Positions 51,080-58,376 of a stretch of 58,376 nt of DNA are shown piece by piece. The notes below the pieces were generated by a model. It was not told the DNA's origin. It searched no databases and was given only the letters and a program-made list of their open reading frames with translations. A program made the translations under genes and the position numbers. Position 1 is the first letter of the stretch, and every line of letters begins with the position of its first letter. The stretch lies in assembly GCA_015064285.1 (NCBI GenBank), contig SVSN01000012.1:1-58376 (forward strand), given 5' to 3'. Origin of the DNA: Oscillospiraceae bacterium (GTDB taxonomy: Bacteria; Bacillota; Clostridia; Oscillospirales; CAG-272).

Positions 51080-53005
51080 ATGAAATATGTTGTAGAATAC
51101 AAGGTACCGAACATACTCCGGATTCCGGAAGCGGGAATGGTTTCGCTGGACGGTGAGATCGGCGCCCGTTTTGACCGTTTTGTATACGAACGGATCACCG
51201 GGAAATTCGCCATTGATGAAATCTGGCGGGAAGCGGAAGAATGTTTCTTTGATCAGTATGACGATGAATATGCTGCCGGTATGTGGCGTGGGGAATTCTG
51301 GGGCAAGCTGCTGCTGTCCGCCGCCAGAGTCTGCGCTATGAAAAACGATCCCCAGCTGGAAGAAGATATCCGCACCTCTGTGTACCGTATGCTTTCCATG
51401 CAGAGAGCGGATGGCTATCTGAGCACGTACCGGGACTGTGACAGTCTGTTTCCGCCGAAAAAAGAAGATGCCGTACGGGATGTGGGCTGGGAATGCCCTT
51501 ACAACTGGAACATCTGGGGGCAGAAATATACCCTTTGGGCATTGATCGAGTGTGCCATGCTGCTGGATGATCCCATCGTGCTGAACGGCTGTGTGAAGAT
51601 GGCAGACTTTATCGTAAATCAGGTACACCGGCTCGGCTGCCGGATGAAGGACATCGGTACCATGAACGGTATGGCGCCCTGTTCCATCATGAAGCCTCTG
51701 CTGGTGCTGTACCGGCTGACAGGTGACACCAGGTATTACGACTTCTGTGTGGAAATCGCCGATCAGTGGGAAAGAGAAGACGGCGAGCTGCCCAATCTGA
51801 TTTCCAATTCCCTCTCCGGTGTACCGGTTTCCAACTGGAGCGACCGTGCCAAAGGCTGGTATGCCAAGGCATATGAAATGATGTCCTGTCTGGACGGGAT
51901 CTGCGAACTGTACCGCTGCAGCGGGAACGAAACCTATCTGAAAGCGCTGACCATGTTCTGGGATACCACAAAGGAATCCGAAACCAACATTCTGGGCAGC
52001 GTCGGATACTGCGAACAGTTTTTTGATGCGGCTTCCCATCCCAACGCTGCCACGGAAATCTGTGATGTCATCCACTGGATGCGTCTGTCTTACGAACTGT
52101 TCCGGCTGACCGGGGACGCCAAGTATATGGACGCCATGGAAAAAGCTTTCCTGAACGCTTTCCTGGCTGGGATTTATGAAGACGGCAAAACCGGAGCATT
52201 CTTTGTCCGGAGTGCCGGCCGTCACTGGACTGCAGAACCGCAGGTACAGACCAAGTATCAGCACTGCTGCGTGAACAATGCTGCCAGAGGCTTCACCAAT
52301 GCGGCAGAATCCATCATTATGGCCGGGGACGACGGATACTACATCAATATGTACATCCCCACCCGGGTACATTTCGGGGAAACTTCCTTCCGGATCAGCT
52401 CCGGGTATGTGGACAACGGCAATATTTCCATCATTATCCGCGGTGCTGAGGCGGGAACCAGACTCCGTCTGCGCATCCCCGACTGGTGCCGTACCATGAC
52501 TGTCATCTCCCGGAACGGGGCGGAAGATATCACAGACTCCTATACTTCCCGTTACGGATATGCAGATGTGGTGCTTCAGGAAGGCGACACCATTGTGAAA
52601 GTACGCTTTGACATGACCCCCGAGGTTATGGACACCCCTGCAGGCAATATTGAACTGCCGGAAACCGATTATCACAGACTGCGCTGGTGTGACTCTGTTG
52701 TGGGTCCCTGCGGCAGAGAACAGATGCTGTATCACCCTATGAGCGTTGTACGGCGCGGCCCGCTGATGCTGGCACGTTCCAAGAGAGTGGGCAGCACCGA
52801 AGCGGAAATGTTCGGCGGCGAAACTGTATTCGGCAAGGAACGCACCTGCACTTCCGTCCGTACCATCCGTCACGACCGGCTGCTGACCGCCTGCCGCATC
52901 CAGCTTTCCTGTGAAGGGGAAGAAAAGACATACATCATGTGCGACTATGCTTCCGCCGCCAACCGGGATCTGGAAGATGTGCGCTTCTTCTCCATGTATA
53001 TTTGA
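51080..53005 (+). CDS. Glycoside hydrolase family 127 protein (beta-L-arabinofuranosidase type)
   Basis: 641 residues with an (alpha/alpha)6 barrel followed by beta domains. Residues match the zinc-thiolate site of characterised GH127: Glu and Cys in ATEICDVIHW (near 335-338) and paired Cys in YQHCCVNNAARG (near 395). GYCEQFFDAASHPN precedes them. No signal peptide, so cytoplasmic. The exact sugar is not read, since DUF1680/GH127 proteins vary. SD AAGGAG eight bases before the ATG. First gene of the plus-strand operon, downstream of the repeat. Confidence 0.9.
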   Translation: MKYVVEYKVPNILRIPEAGMVSLDGEIGARFDRFVYERITGKFAIDEIWREAEECFFDQYDDEYAAGMWRGEFWGKLLLSAARVCAMKNDPQLEEDIRTSVYRMLSMQRADGYLSTYRDCDSLFPPKKEDAVRDVGWECPYNWNIWGQKYTLWALIECAMLLDDPIVLNGCVKMADFIVNQVHRLGCRMKDIGTMNGMAPCSIMKPLLVLYRLTGDTRYYDFCVEIADQWEREDGELPNLISNSLSGVPVSNWSDRAKGWYAKAYEMMSCLDGICELYRCSGNETYLKALTMFWDTTKESETNILGSVGYCEQFFDAASHPNAATEICDVIHWMRLSYELFRLTGDAKYMDAMEKAFLNAFLAGIYEDGKTGAFFVRSAGRHWTAEPQVQTKYQHCCVNNAARGFTNAAESIIMAGDDGYYINMYIPTRVHFGETSFRISSGYVDNGNISIIIRGAEAGTRLRLRIPDWCRTMTVISRNGAEDITDSYTSRYGYADVVLQEGDTIVKVRFDMTPEVMDTPAGNIELPETDYHRLRWCDSVVGPCGREQMLYHPMSVVRRGPLMLARSKRVGSTEAEMFGGETVFGKERTCTSVRTIRHDRLLTACRIQLSCEGEEKTYIMCDYASAANRDLEDVRFFSMYI

Positions 53006-53040
53006 TTTCTTTATATCTTTGCAGCGGAAAGGAGTCTCCT

Positions 53041-55224
53041 ATGCCTTTTGAACGAATCAATTTTATCAAGGTAAACCGAATTTTCAATCCTTCGGAACCC
53101 GGATTTGCTCCTATGTTCCGTCGGAAATTCATCGTGAAGGAACCGGTTGCATCTGCTGTGGTGCATGTCTGCGGTCTGGGATATGCCTATTATTACCTGA
53201 ACGGTCAGGCGGTGACGGAAGATCTGTTCATAGCTCCTGTCAGTGATTACCGCAAAACCCTGTGGTACACCAGTTATGATGTGACGGACAAGCTGCAGCA
53301 GGGAGAAAATGTTTTTGCAGTACTCTGCGGCAACGGCTGGTACAATGAGAACCACCGAACTTCCTGGAATCACAACATTGCCCCCTGGCGGGACAATCCC
53401 AAGTTCATCCTGGAACTGGAAGTGAACGGCAAGAGAGTGCTTTCCTCCGATGAACACTGGAAATGCACGGCAGACACAGCCATCGTATACAACCAGCTGC
53501 GCTGCGGAGAACACTTTGACGCAAGACTGTATGACGAAAACTGGACTGCCGCTGACTATGACGACAGTGCCTGGCAGAATGCCGTTTCCGACAGCACGCC
53601 GCCGGTGGGTACATTCCGTCCCTGTCCCTGCGAACCCATCCGGATCGACCGGGTATACCCTGCGCTGTCCGTGAAGGATATGGGGGAAGACCGGTACATC
53701 TTCGATTTCGGGCAGAATATGTCCGGGTTTATCCGGCTGACGGTGGATCAGGATGACGGGGATGAGATCGTGATCCGGTATGCGGAAGAACTGTATGAAA
53801 ACGGGGAACCCAACTTCAACAACATGGGCTGCCATTATCCGGACACGCCCTTCCAGACGGACCGGCTGATCTGCCCTGACGGGAAATTCACATGGTCTCC
53901 GAAGTTTGTATACCACGGTTTCCGGTATGCGGAAGTGACCGGGATCAAAAATCCTACCCCGGCATCTGCCGCCGGTGTGTTCGTGCATCAGGATGTAAAA
54001 GCCAGAAGCAGCTTTGAATGCTCCGATCCTTTCCTGAACGAACTGTTCCGGATCGGTCAGATGGCTACCCTGTCCAATCTGTTCTACATGCCCACGGACT
54101 GTCCCACAAGAGAAAAGCTGGGCTGGTGCAATGATGCCCAGTCCTCCTGTGAGCAGATGCTGACAAACTTTACCACGGAACGGCTTTTCGCCAAGTGGCT
54201 GCAGGATATTTACGATGCCATGCTGCCGGACGGTCAGCTTCCCGGGATCATTCCCACAAGCGGCTGGGGGTACGCCTGGGGCAACGGGCCGGTTTCCGAC
54301 GGAATTCTGTTTGAGATCCCCCACCGGCTGTATCTGCACACCGGAGAGACAAAATATCTCATAGAATCCCTGCCCTATTTCGACCGGTATCTCTGTTTCC
54401 TGGAAACCCGTGAAAATGCTGACGGGGATGTAACCTTCGGACTGGACGACTGGGCTCACCCCAGAGGCGCGGATAAAGTTACTGCCCCCTTCGTCAACAG
54501 TGCGCTGCGGATCAAGTTCCTGAAGATTGCCAACCTGGCGGCACAGCTTGCCGGTGAAGGAGAGGCGTACTGGGCAGAAAAACTGGCTAAACAGATTGCC
54601 GTTCACAGAGAAAAATACATGAACGCGGACAGCACCTGCAAAATCGACAAGCAGACTGCCGTTGCCATGAACATTGTTTACGGCATCTATGATGATCCGG
54701 AACCGCTGAAGGCACAGCTGGAACGTCTGGTGGAAGAAATGGATTACCATCACGACTGCGGCATGCTGGGTCTGCCCCATCTGTGGGAAGCACTGAATCT
54801 GTGCGGACTCCAGGAAGACGCCTACCGGATCCTGACCGCTTCCGGGTTCCCGTCCTACCGGAACTGGGTTGAGGACGGTGCCACCACCCTGTATGAAATG
54901 TGGAACATGGATTACTCCCAGAATCATCATATGTACTCCTGCTTCATGGGGTGGATGATGAGCACTATCATAGGGATCCGCAAAACCGAACCTGCTTACA
55001 ATGCTGTCGAACTGGAGCCCTGCTTCTTTGAGGGACTTGACTGGGCAAAGGGACACATTGACACCCCTCACGGCACTGTATCCGTGGAATGGAAGAGGAG
55101 AAAAAATCCCCTCGTTACGGATGTTTCACTGACGATCCCGGAAGGTATGCGCGCACATTTCCGCGATACAGCGCTGTCGGCAGGGACTTCCGAATTCACA
55201 ATAATCACAACTGTAATGTATTGA
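53041..55224 (+). CDS. Alpha-L-rhamnosidase, glycoside hydrolase family 78
   Basis: 727 residues. N-terminal beta-sandwich domains (to about 330, with GLGYAYYYLNGQAV and FDFGQNMSGFIRL) precede an (alpha/alpha)6 catalytic domain. GH78 signature TDCPTREKLGWCNDAQSS contains the general-acid Asp. The second key motif DGATTLYEMWN has the catalytic Glu near residue 620. No signal peptide, so it hydrolyses imported rhamnosides. The ATG at 53041 has AAGGAG six bases upstream; the frame further upstream overlaps GH127. Gap to GH127 35 bases, an operon. Confidence 0.95.
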   Translation: MPFERINFIKVNRIFNPSEPGFAPMFRRKFIVKEPVASAVVHVCGLGYAYYYLNGQAVTEDLFIAPVSDYRKTLWYTSYDVTDKLQQGENVFAVLCGNGWYNENHRTSWNHNIAPWRDNPKFILELEVNGKRVLSSDEHWKCTADTAIVYNQLRCGEHFDARLYDENWTAADYDDSAWQNAVSDSTPPVGTFRPCPCEPIRIDRVYPALSVKDMGEDRYIFDFGQNMSGFIRLTVDQDDGDEIVIRYAEELYENGEPNFNNMGCHYPDTPFQTDRLICPDGKFTWSPKFVYHGFRYAEVTGIKNPTPASAAGVFVHQDVKARSSFECSDPFLNELFRIGQMATLSNLFYMPTDCPTREKLGWCNDAQSSCEQMLTNFTTERLFAKWLQDIYDAMLPDGQLPGIIPTSGWGYAWGNGPVSDGILFEIPHRLYLHTGETKYLIESLPYFDRYLCFLETRENADGDVTFGLDDWAHPRGADKVTAPFVNSALRIKFLKIANLAAQLAGEGEAYWAEKLAKQIAVHREKYMNADSTCKIDKQTAVAMNIVYGIYDDPEPLKAQLERLVEEMDYHHDCGMLGLPHLWEALNLCGLQEDAYRILTASGFPSYRNWVEDGATTLYEMWNMDYSQNHHMYSCFMGWMMSTIIGIRKTEPAYNAVELEPCFFEGLDWAKGHIDTPHGTVSVEWKRRKNPLVTDVSLTIPEGMRAHFRDTALSAGTSEFTIITTVMY

Positions 55225-55238
55225 TGCGATTTCCACAG

Positions 55239-55283
55239 AAAAAAGAGTCTCCGAAGACCGATTTGGTCCCGGAGGCTCTTTTG
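55239..55283. terminator. Convergent terminator after GH78
   Basis: AAAAGAG-x-CTCCG with an inner GACC/GGTC pairs with CGGAG-x-CTCTTTT. Bidirectional, and serves the EamA gene on the other strand. Confidence 0.88.
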
Positions 55284-55285
55284 GG

Positions 55286-56137
55286 TTACAGAACAGCCAG
55301 CAGTATACCGGTTATTATAATACCGGCACACAGCAGTTTCCGCAGGATATGTTTTTCTTTATAAATAATCTTTCCGGCAGCGATGGTAACAAGCACGGAA
55401 CACTGCTTGATCAGGGTCATGACAGTCACCTTGCTGTCCGGATCCGCATTGGCGGTGAACAGAAGTCTGTCACCGAACACCAGAAACAGGCTCATCAGCC
55501 AGATATACGGATTCTTCAGAGAACCTGTGATATCCGGTTTTTCTTTTTTCAGCAGAATGTATGCCAGATACATACAGGACAGGATCAGCATGAACCAGAA
55601 CTGGAGCTGGGCGCCGGTGATCGGTTCGGTGGTCATGATATATTTGTCCAGGACACCTGATGTGGCACTGAACAGACTGGAAGCCATGGCGATCAGTATA
55701 TCCCGCAGTGCACAGCCTTCTCTGGCGGCACTTTTCCGGTTGCCTGCCATATACAGTCCGAAACAGATCAGCGCCAGACTGATAATGCCGCGTACCGTCA
55801 GGGTTTCTCCCAGAAAAAGCACGCCCATGGCTGTGGAGAAAAACATACGGGACAGATCCACCACCCCATAAAAACTGACCGGCAGTTTTTTCAGGGAAAC
55901 CAGGGAAGCCATCCAGGCAATAAACAGGACGGCGGCTTTCAGCGCGGACAGCCCCAGGCCACGGGGAGAGACGGAAAACACATTGCCTGCGGTGGGAATG
56001 GTCATGAGAAACCCGAGAAAGGTATACATGAAGAGGGTGCTCAGGATATCGGTCCGGGTCAGCGCTTTCTTCTTGATCGGTTCTCGGATTCCTTTGCACA
56101 AACCGAACAGGGTGACATACAGAATCCAGGTTTTCAT
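55286..56137 (-). CDS. EamA/DMT family transporter
   Basis: 283 residues with ten hydrophobic segments in two five-helix halves, the DMT pattern. LLGET-type motifs appear as LFLGETLTVRGIISLALICFG near residue 120 and KIIYKEKHILRKLLCAGIIITG near the C-terminus. Exports or imports a small metabolite; substrate unknown. Last gene of the SDR-nagA-EamA operon, so a sugar-related substrate is possible. SD GGAG before the ATG. Confidence 0.87.
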   Translation of the reverse strand: MKTWILYVTLFGLCKGIREPIKKKALTRTDILSTLFMYTFLGFLMTIPTAGNVFSVSPRGLGLSALKAAVLFIAWMASLVSLKKLPVSFYGVVDLSRMFFSTAMGVLFLGETLTVRGIISLALICFGLYMAGNRKSAAREGCALRDILIAMASSLFSATSGVLDKYIMTTEPITGAQLQFWFMLILSCMYLAYILLKKEKPDITGSLKNPYIWLMSLFLVFGDRLLFTANADPDSKVTVMTLIKQCSVLVTIAAGKIIYKEKHILRKLLCAGIIITGILLAVL

Positions 56138-56175
56138 GGGATTGCTCCGGTGGTATCAAATGAGAATTTTATAGT

Positions 56176-57309
56176 TCAGCAACAGCGGTACAGGTGGGAA
56201 CCGATCCAGGTGTTTTCCGGTTCCCGGGAGCCGTTCCAGCCTGTCAGAAATACTGTTTTTCCTTCTGCCGGCAACAGATCCAGTTCCAGCCAGCGGACAG
56301 GATTGACGGCAGCGGCCATGACCGCTTCTGCAAAGGAAAAGCCGATTTCCGTCAGATTCTTTACGGATTTTGCGGTATAGCATCCGCCGCCGCTGAGACA
56401 GCCCAGTTCCTTTACCCGGTTGACGCCGTTTTTCACTTCCACTCTGCCGTAAATACCGTCCGGCAGATGGGTGGTAGCCACAGCATCGGACACCAGCATC
56501 AGACGTTCTGCGGGTTTACAGTGCCGCAGGAGCCGCAGCGTACCCGGATGCAGATGGGCCAGGTCACCGATCATTTCGCAGTATATAGCCGGATCTGTCA
56601 GGGCGGCGGTCAGAATGCCGGGTTCCCTGTGATGGATGGGTCTGGCGGCGTTGAAGGTATGGCAGATGGAACCCACACCGGCTTCAAAGGCTTCCAGCGC
56701 CGTTTCATACGCGCAGTCTGTATGTCCTGCCTGTATTTTCACACCTTTTTCCCGCAGATAGGCGATGACCTCCCGCGCTCCCTCCTTTTCGGGGGCAATA
56801 GTCATTTCACGGACGATATCTTCGTACCCTTCCGTCATTCTGCGATATGTTTCCACAGACGGCGGAATGACGGCTTCCATGGCACCGGGACGTTTTTCAC
56901 TGATAAAAGGGCCTTCCAGATGTGCGCCCAGCAGAAGTGCGCCGCCGGCTTCCCCTTTTTTCTGCCGTTCCATAACTATGCGTATATTTTCCAGGCCTTT
57001 CCGGATCCGTTCGGGCTGACCGGATGGCGCCAGCATAATGCCGCTTGTACCGGCTTCCGCCAGTTTGACGAGCCAGTTTTCTATCTCCTCCGGCGTGGAA
57101 CCGTATACCGAAACACCGTCGCCGCCGTGGATATGATTGTCCACAAGGCCGGGCGTCACATAGGCATACCGGAAACCGGCCTCCTCTTGGCTGTTTTCTT
57201 CTATGGCAGTGATCACGCCGTTTTCCACTGTGATAACAACATCATCGATCCAGTTGCCGTCTTTCAGAAATTTTTCTGCGGAAATACGGCAGGGGTCTGT
57301 ATTTTTCAT
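56176..57309 (-). CDS. nagA: N-acetylglucosamine-6-phosphate deacetylase
   Basis: Releases acetate from GlcNAc-6-P in amino-sugar use and cell-wall recycling. 377 residues. N-terminal VTPGLVDNHIHGGDG (metal HxH), then GAHLEGPFIS (metal Glu), AGHTDCAYETA (His), CHTFNAARPIHHREPG (His) and LVSDAVATTHL (catalytic Asp). Complete active site. SD GAGGG seven bases before the ATG. nagB is not present in the window. Confidence 0.95.
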   Translation of the reverse strand: MKNTDPCRISAEKFLKDGNWIDDVVITVENGVITAIEENSQEEAGFRYAYVTPGLVDNHIHGGDGVSVYGSTPEEIENWLVKLAEAGTSGIMLAPSGQPERIRKGLENIRIVMERQKKGEAGGALLLGAHLEGPFISEKRPGAMEAVIPPSVETYRRMTEGYEDIVREMTIAPEKEGAREVIAYLREKGVKIQAGHTDCAYETALEAFEAGVGSICHTFNAARPIHHREPGILTAALTDPAIYCEMIGDLAHLHPGTLRLLRHCKPAERLMLVSDAVATTHLPDGIYGRVEVKNGVNRVKELGCLSGGGCYTAKSVKNLTEIGFSFAEAVMAAAVNPVRWLELDLLPAEGKTVFLTGWNGSREPENTWIGSHLYRCC

Positions 57310-57341
57310 ACTGTTTCCCTCTCTTGCTTTCAGGCGGCTTT

Positions 57342-58094
57342 TCAGCGGCGGTAAGGACTGTCAAAATGTGCTTCCGCATAAGCCACAGCTTCTTCCAGTG
57401 TCATGCCGGTAAAACTCTGGGCCCCCAGATAGCGTCCGGACTTCTTATCATCCGCAAAAATCCCTACCACATAGCCGGGAATCGCACTTTCCGGTGCACT
57501 GGGGGCATGTGGACCGCCCAGGTCTGTACGGCACCAACCCGGATCGGTCAGATTGATCATTACATCGGTGCCTTCTACTTTGGAACCCAGGTCAATGGTG
57601 ATTTTGTCCAGTGCGGCTTTGCTGGCGGAATACCCTGCCTGTTCCGGCTGATACCGGATACCGCTGGTGGTATTGACAACCCGGCCGAAACCGCGCTCGA
57701 TCATTTTCGGCATGAAATGATTGCAGATCATGGCAGGGGCGATGGTATTGATAAGGAAACTGTCTGTATAATCGGATACGGGTGTCTTGAAATATTCCGT
57801 ACGGTATCCCACCTGCAGCCCGGCGTTGTTCATGACAATATCCACCTGCAGGTTCATAGCATCGATGGAATCCAGCATCCGGCTCACTTCTTCCGGATCG
57901 GACAGTTCTGCCGCCACGCTGCGTGCTTCCACACCCATAGCGCATACTTCTGCCATAATTTTTTCCGTATGTTCCGTCTTACGGCTGTGAAGGATCAGAT
58001 TACAGCCCTGTTCTGCCAGAAATCCGGCTGCAAGATACCCGATTCCCCGGCTTGCTCCGGTGATAAGCGCCCATTTTCCCTTTACGTTTACCAT
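57342..58094 (-). CDS. Short-chain dehydrogenase/reductase
   Basis: 250-residue SDR with the classical features TGASRGIG (cofactor), NNAG, and the catalytic tetrad Ser in NTTSG with YSASK. Late region LTDPGWCRTDLGG is typical of the Rossmann end. Most similar in pattern to SDRs with 3-ketoacyl or sugar reductase activity; substrate not known. The ATG at 58094 has AGGAG six bases upstream. A longer frame runs into the repeat and is not used. First gene of the minus-strand operon with nagA and EamA. Confidence 0.9.
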   Translation of the reverse strand: MVNVKGKWALITGASRGIGYLAAGFLAEQGCNLILHSRKTEHTEKIMAEVCAMGVEARSVAAELSDPEEVSRMLDSIDAMNLQVDIVMNNAGLQVGYRTEYFKTPVSDYTDSFLINTIAPAMICNHFMPKMIERGFGRVVNTTSGIRYQPEQAGYSASKAALDKITIDLGSKVEGTDVMINLTDPGWCRTDLGGPHAPSAPESAIPGYVVGIFADDKKSGRYLGAQSFTGMTLEEAVAYAEAHFDSPYRR

Positions 58095-58113
58095 ATAAAT
58101 CTCCTGTTTTCTA

Positions 58114-58142
58114 TTGCTATTTACGTGTTTTTTTGCTATACT
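58114..58142 (+). promoter_or_regulatory. Plus-strand promoter reading into repeat copy 2
   Basis: TTGCTA (58114-58119), a 17-base spacer and TATACT (58137-58142). It ends 7 bases before the repeat, paralleling copy 1. The gene it serves is beyond the window. Confidence 0.65.
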
Positions 58143-58145
58143 GTT

Positions 58146-58174
58146 ACTATAGCCAATTGCAAAACTCTTGTAAA
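58146..58174 (-). promoter_or_regulatory. Hybrid outward promoter at the left end of repeat copy 2
   Basis: On the minus strand TTTACA (58169-58174, inside the repeat), a 17-base spacer and TATAGT (58146-58151, across the junction). Points at the SDR gene 52 bases away. The -35 is conserved in copy 1, where the junction gives only TAATAC. Confidence 0.6.
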
Positions 58175-58376
58175 GGGGAACGCGGCTTTCTTGAAAGAAA
58201 GCCTGGCAAAGAACTTTAAAAGATTTTTGACTGGATATAGTGACTGCAATTCCGTGTGCCACTATATATAGAAATTGCAAAACACCAGAAATAGTGGAGC
58301 GAGCTCACGGGGACCTCTACCCCGTTCGCCACAGAACATTTTCGAGTGCTTGATTTCGTTTTTGGTGAGTTTTGCA
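58150..58376 (+). repeat. Structured dispersed repeat, copy 2 (last 8 bases outside the window)
   Basis: Same orientation as copy 1. My hand alignment gives about 16 substitutions and two single-base indels over 227 bases. The left terminal repeat TAGCCAATTGCAAAACTC has one change; the right one is cut after GAGTTTTGCA. In the 58299-58329 hairpin the stem is ACGGGG with CCCCGT, against CTGGGG with CCCCAG in copy 1, so two base pairs have changed on both sides. The indel shifts all reading frames, so no common protein is encoded. Target duplication cannot be checked here because the right flank is absent. Confidence 0.85.

Noticed and set aside
53011-55071. Long antisense open frame (686 codons) over the GH78 gene, and similar long antisense frames over GH127, mutS2, rhaB, pepD-like, prfB and CapA-like genes
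   Set aside because: Each lies exactly opposite a gene with a firm family match and intact motifs. Codon bias in this genome leaves few antisense stops. The translations are rich in Gln, His and Cys and have no domain.
1-58376. CRISPR arrays, tRNA, rRNA or complete insertion sequences
   Set aside because: No regularly spaced repeats, no tRNA-like cloverleaf and no transposase frames were found in the intergenic parts.

Overview
The window is chromosomal DNA of an endospore-forming, low-to-mid GC Firmicute, most likely a gut or rumen type member of the class Clostridia. The evidence is a SpoIVB protease, YqfC, YqfD and a YlbJ-like protein, the Firmicute-specific L21-Prp-L27 cluster with a cleavable L27 N-terminus, MutS2, and several cytoplasmic glycoside hydrolases for plant and host sugars. 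The genus cannot be named from the sequence alone. I see no rRNA, tRNA, CRISPR array, prophage or complete insertion sequence.

Bases 1-13 kb are almost entirely minus-strand housekeeping genes: spoIVB (cut by the left edge), an amidohydrolase, the rplU-prp-rpmA operon with its own promoter and leader, folD, lgt, yebC, argS, a divergent prs, mgtE, rpe, ispF and ispD. Bases 13-23.5 kb are mixed: a PepD-like M20 peptidase, a sigma factor with a very long C-terminal extension, an FAD oxidoreductase paired with an sn-glycerol-1-phosphate dehydrogenase, a DUF4830-like protein, a calcium-type P-ATPase and an AEC transporter. Bases 22.6-29.4 kb form a minus-strand rhamnose operon (TIM-barrel isomerase/epimerase, rhaB, rhaA) that continues into a degenerate CapA-like lipoprotein, an amidase lipoprotein and the AEC transporter. 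Bases 29.5-36.8 kb hold the conserved yqfC-yqfD-phoH-ybeY-era-recO-mutS2 cluster.

Bases 36.8-46.3 kb run mostly on the plus strand: ylbJ-like, a small Cys-rich protein, prfB without the usual programmed frameshift, an SpoU-type rRNA methylase, two XRE-type regulators, and a tetracycline-resistance/EF-G-like GTPase fused to a Rae1 (YacP) type NYN endoribonuclease domain. Bases 46.3-58.4 kb are a carbohydrate locus. A divergent pair of operons reads Gfo/Idh-kinase-GH95 leftwards and GH127-GH78 rightwards, and an SDR-nagA-EamA operon follows. The glycosidases have no signal peptides, so they should act on imported oligosaccharides. Released L-rhamnose could feed the rhaBA operon 25 kb away.

The most unusual item is a roughly 235-bp structured repeat present twice, at 50817-51051 and from 58150 to the right edge. 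It has 18-bp perfect terminal inverted repeats and an internal hairpin with two compensatory base-pair changes between copies. Copy 1 has a near-perfect 11-bp direct repeat at its flanks. Both copies lie just downstream of a sigma-A-like promoter in a divergent intergenic region. It looks like a small non-autonomous mobile element that is transcribed as a folded RNA leader. The GTPase-endoribonuclease fusion is the second notable item.
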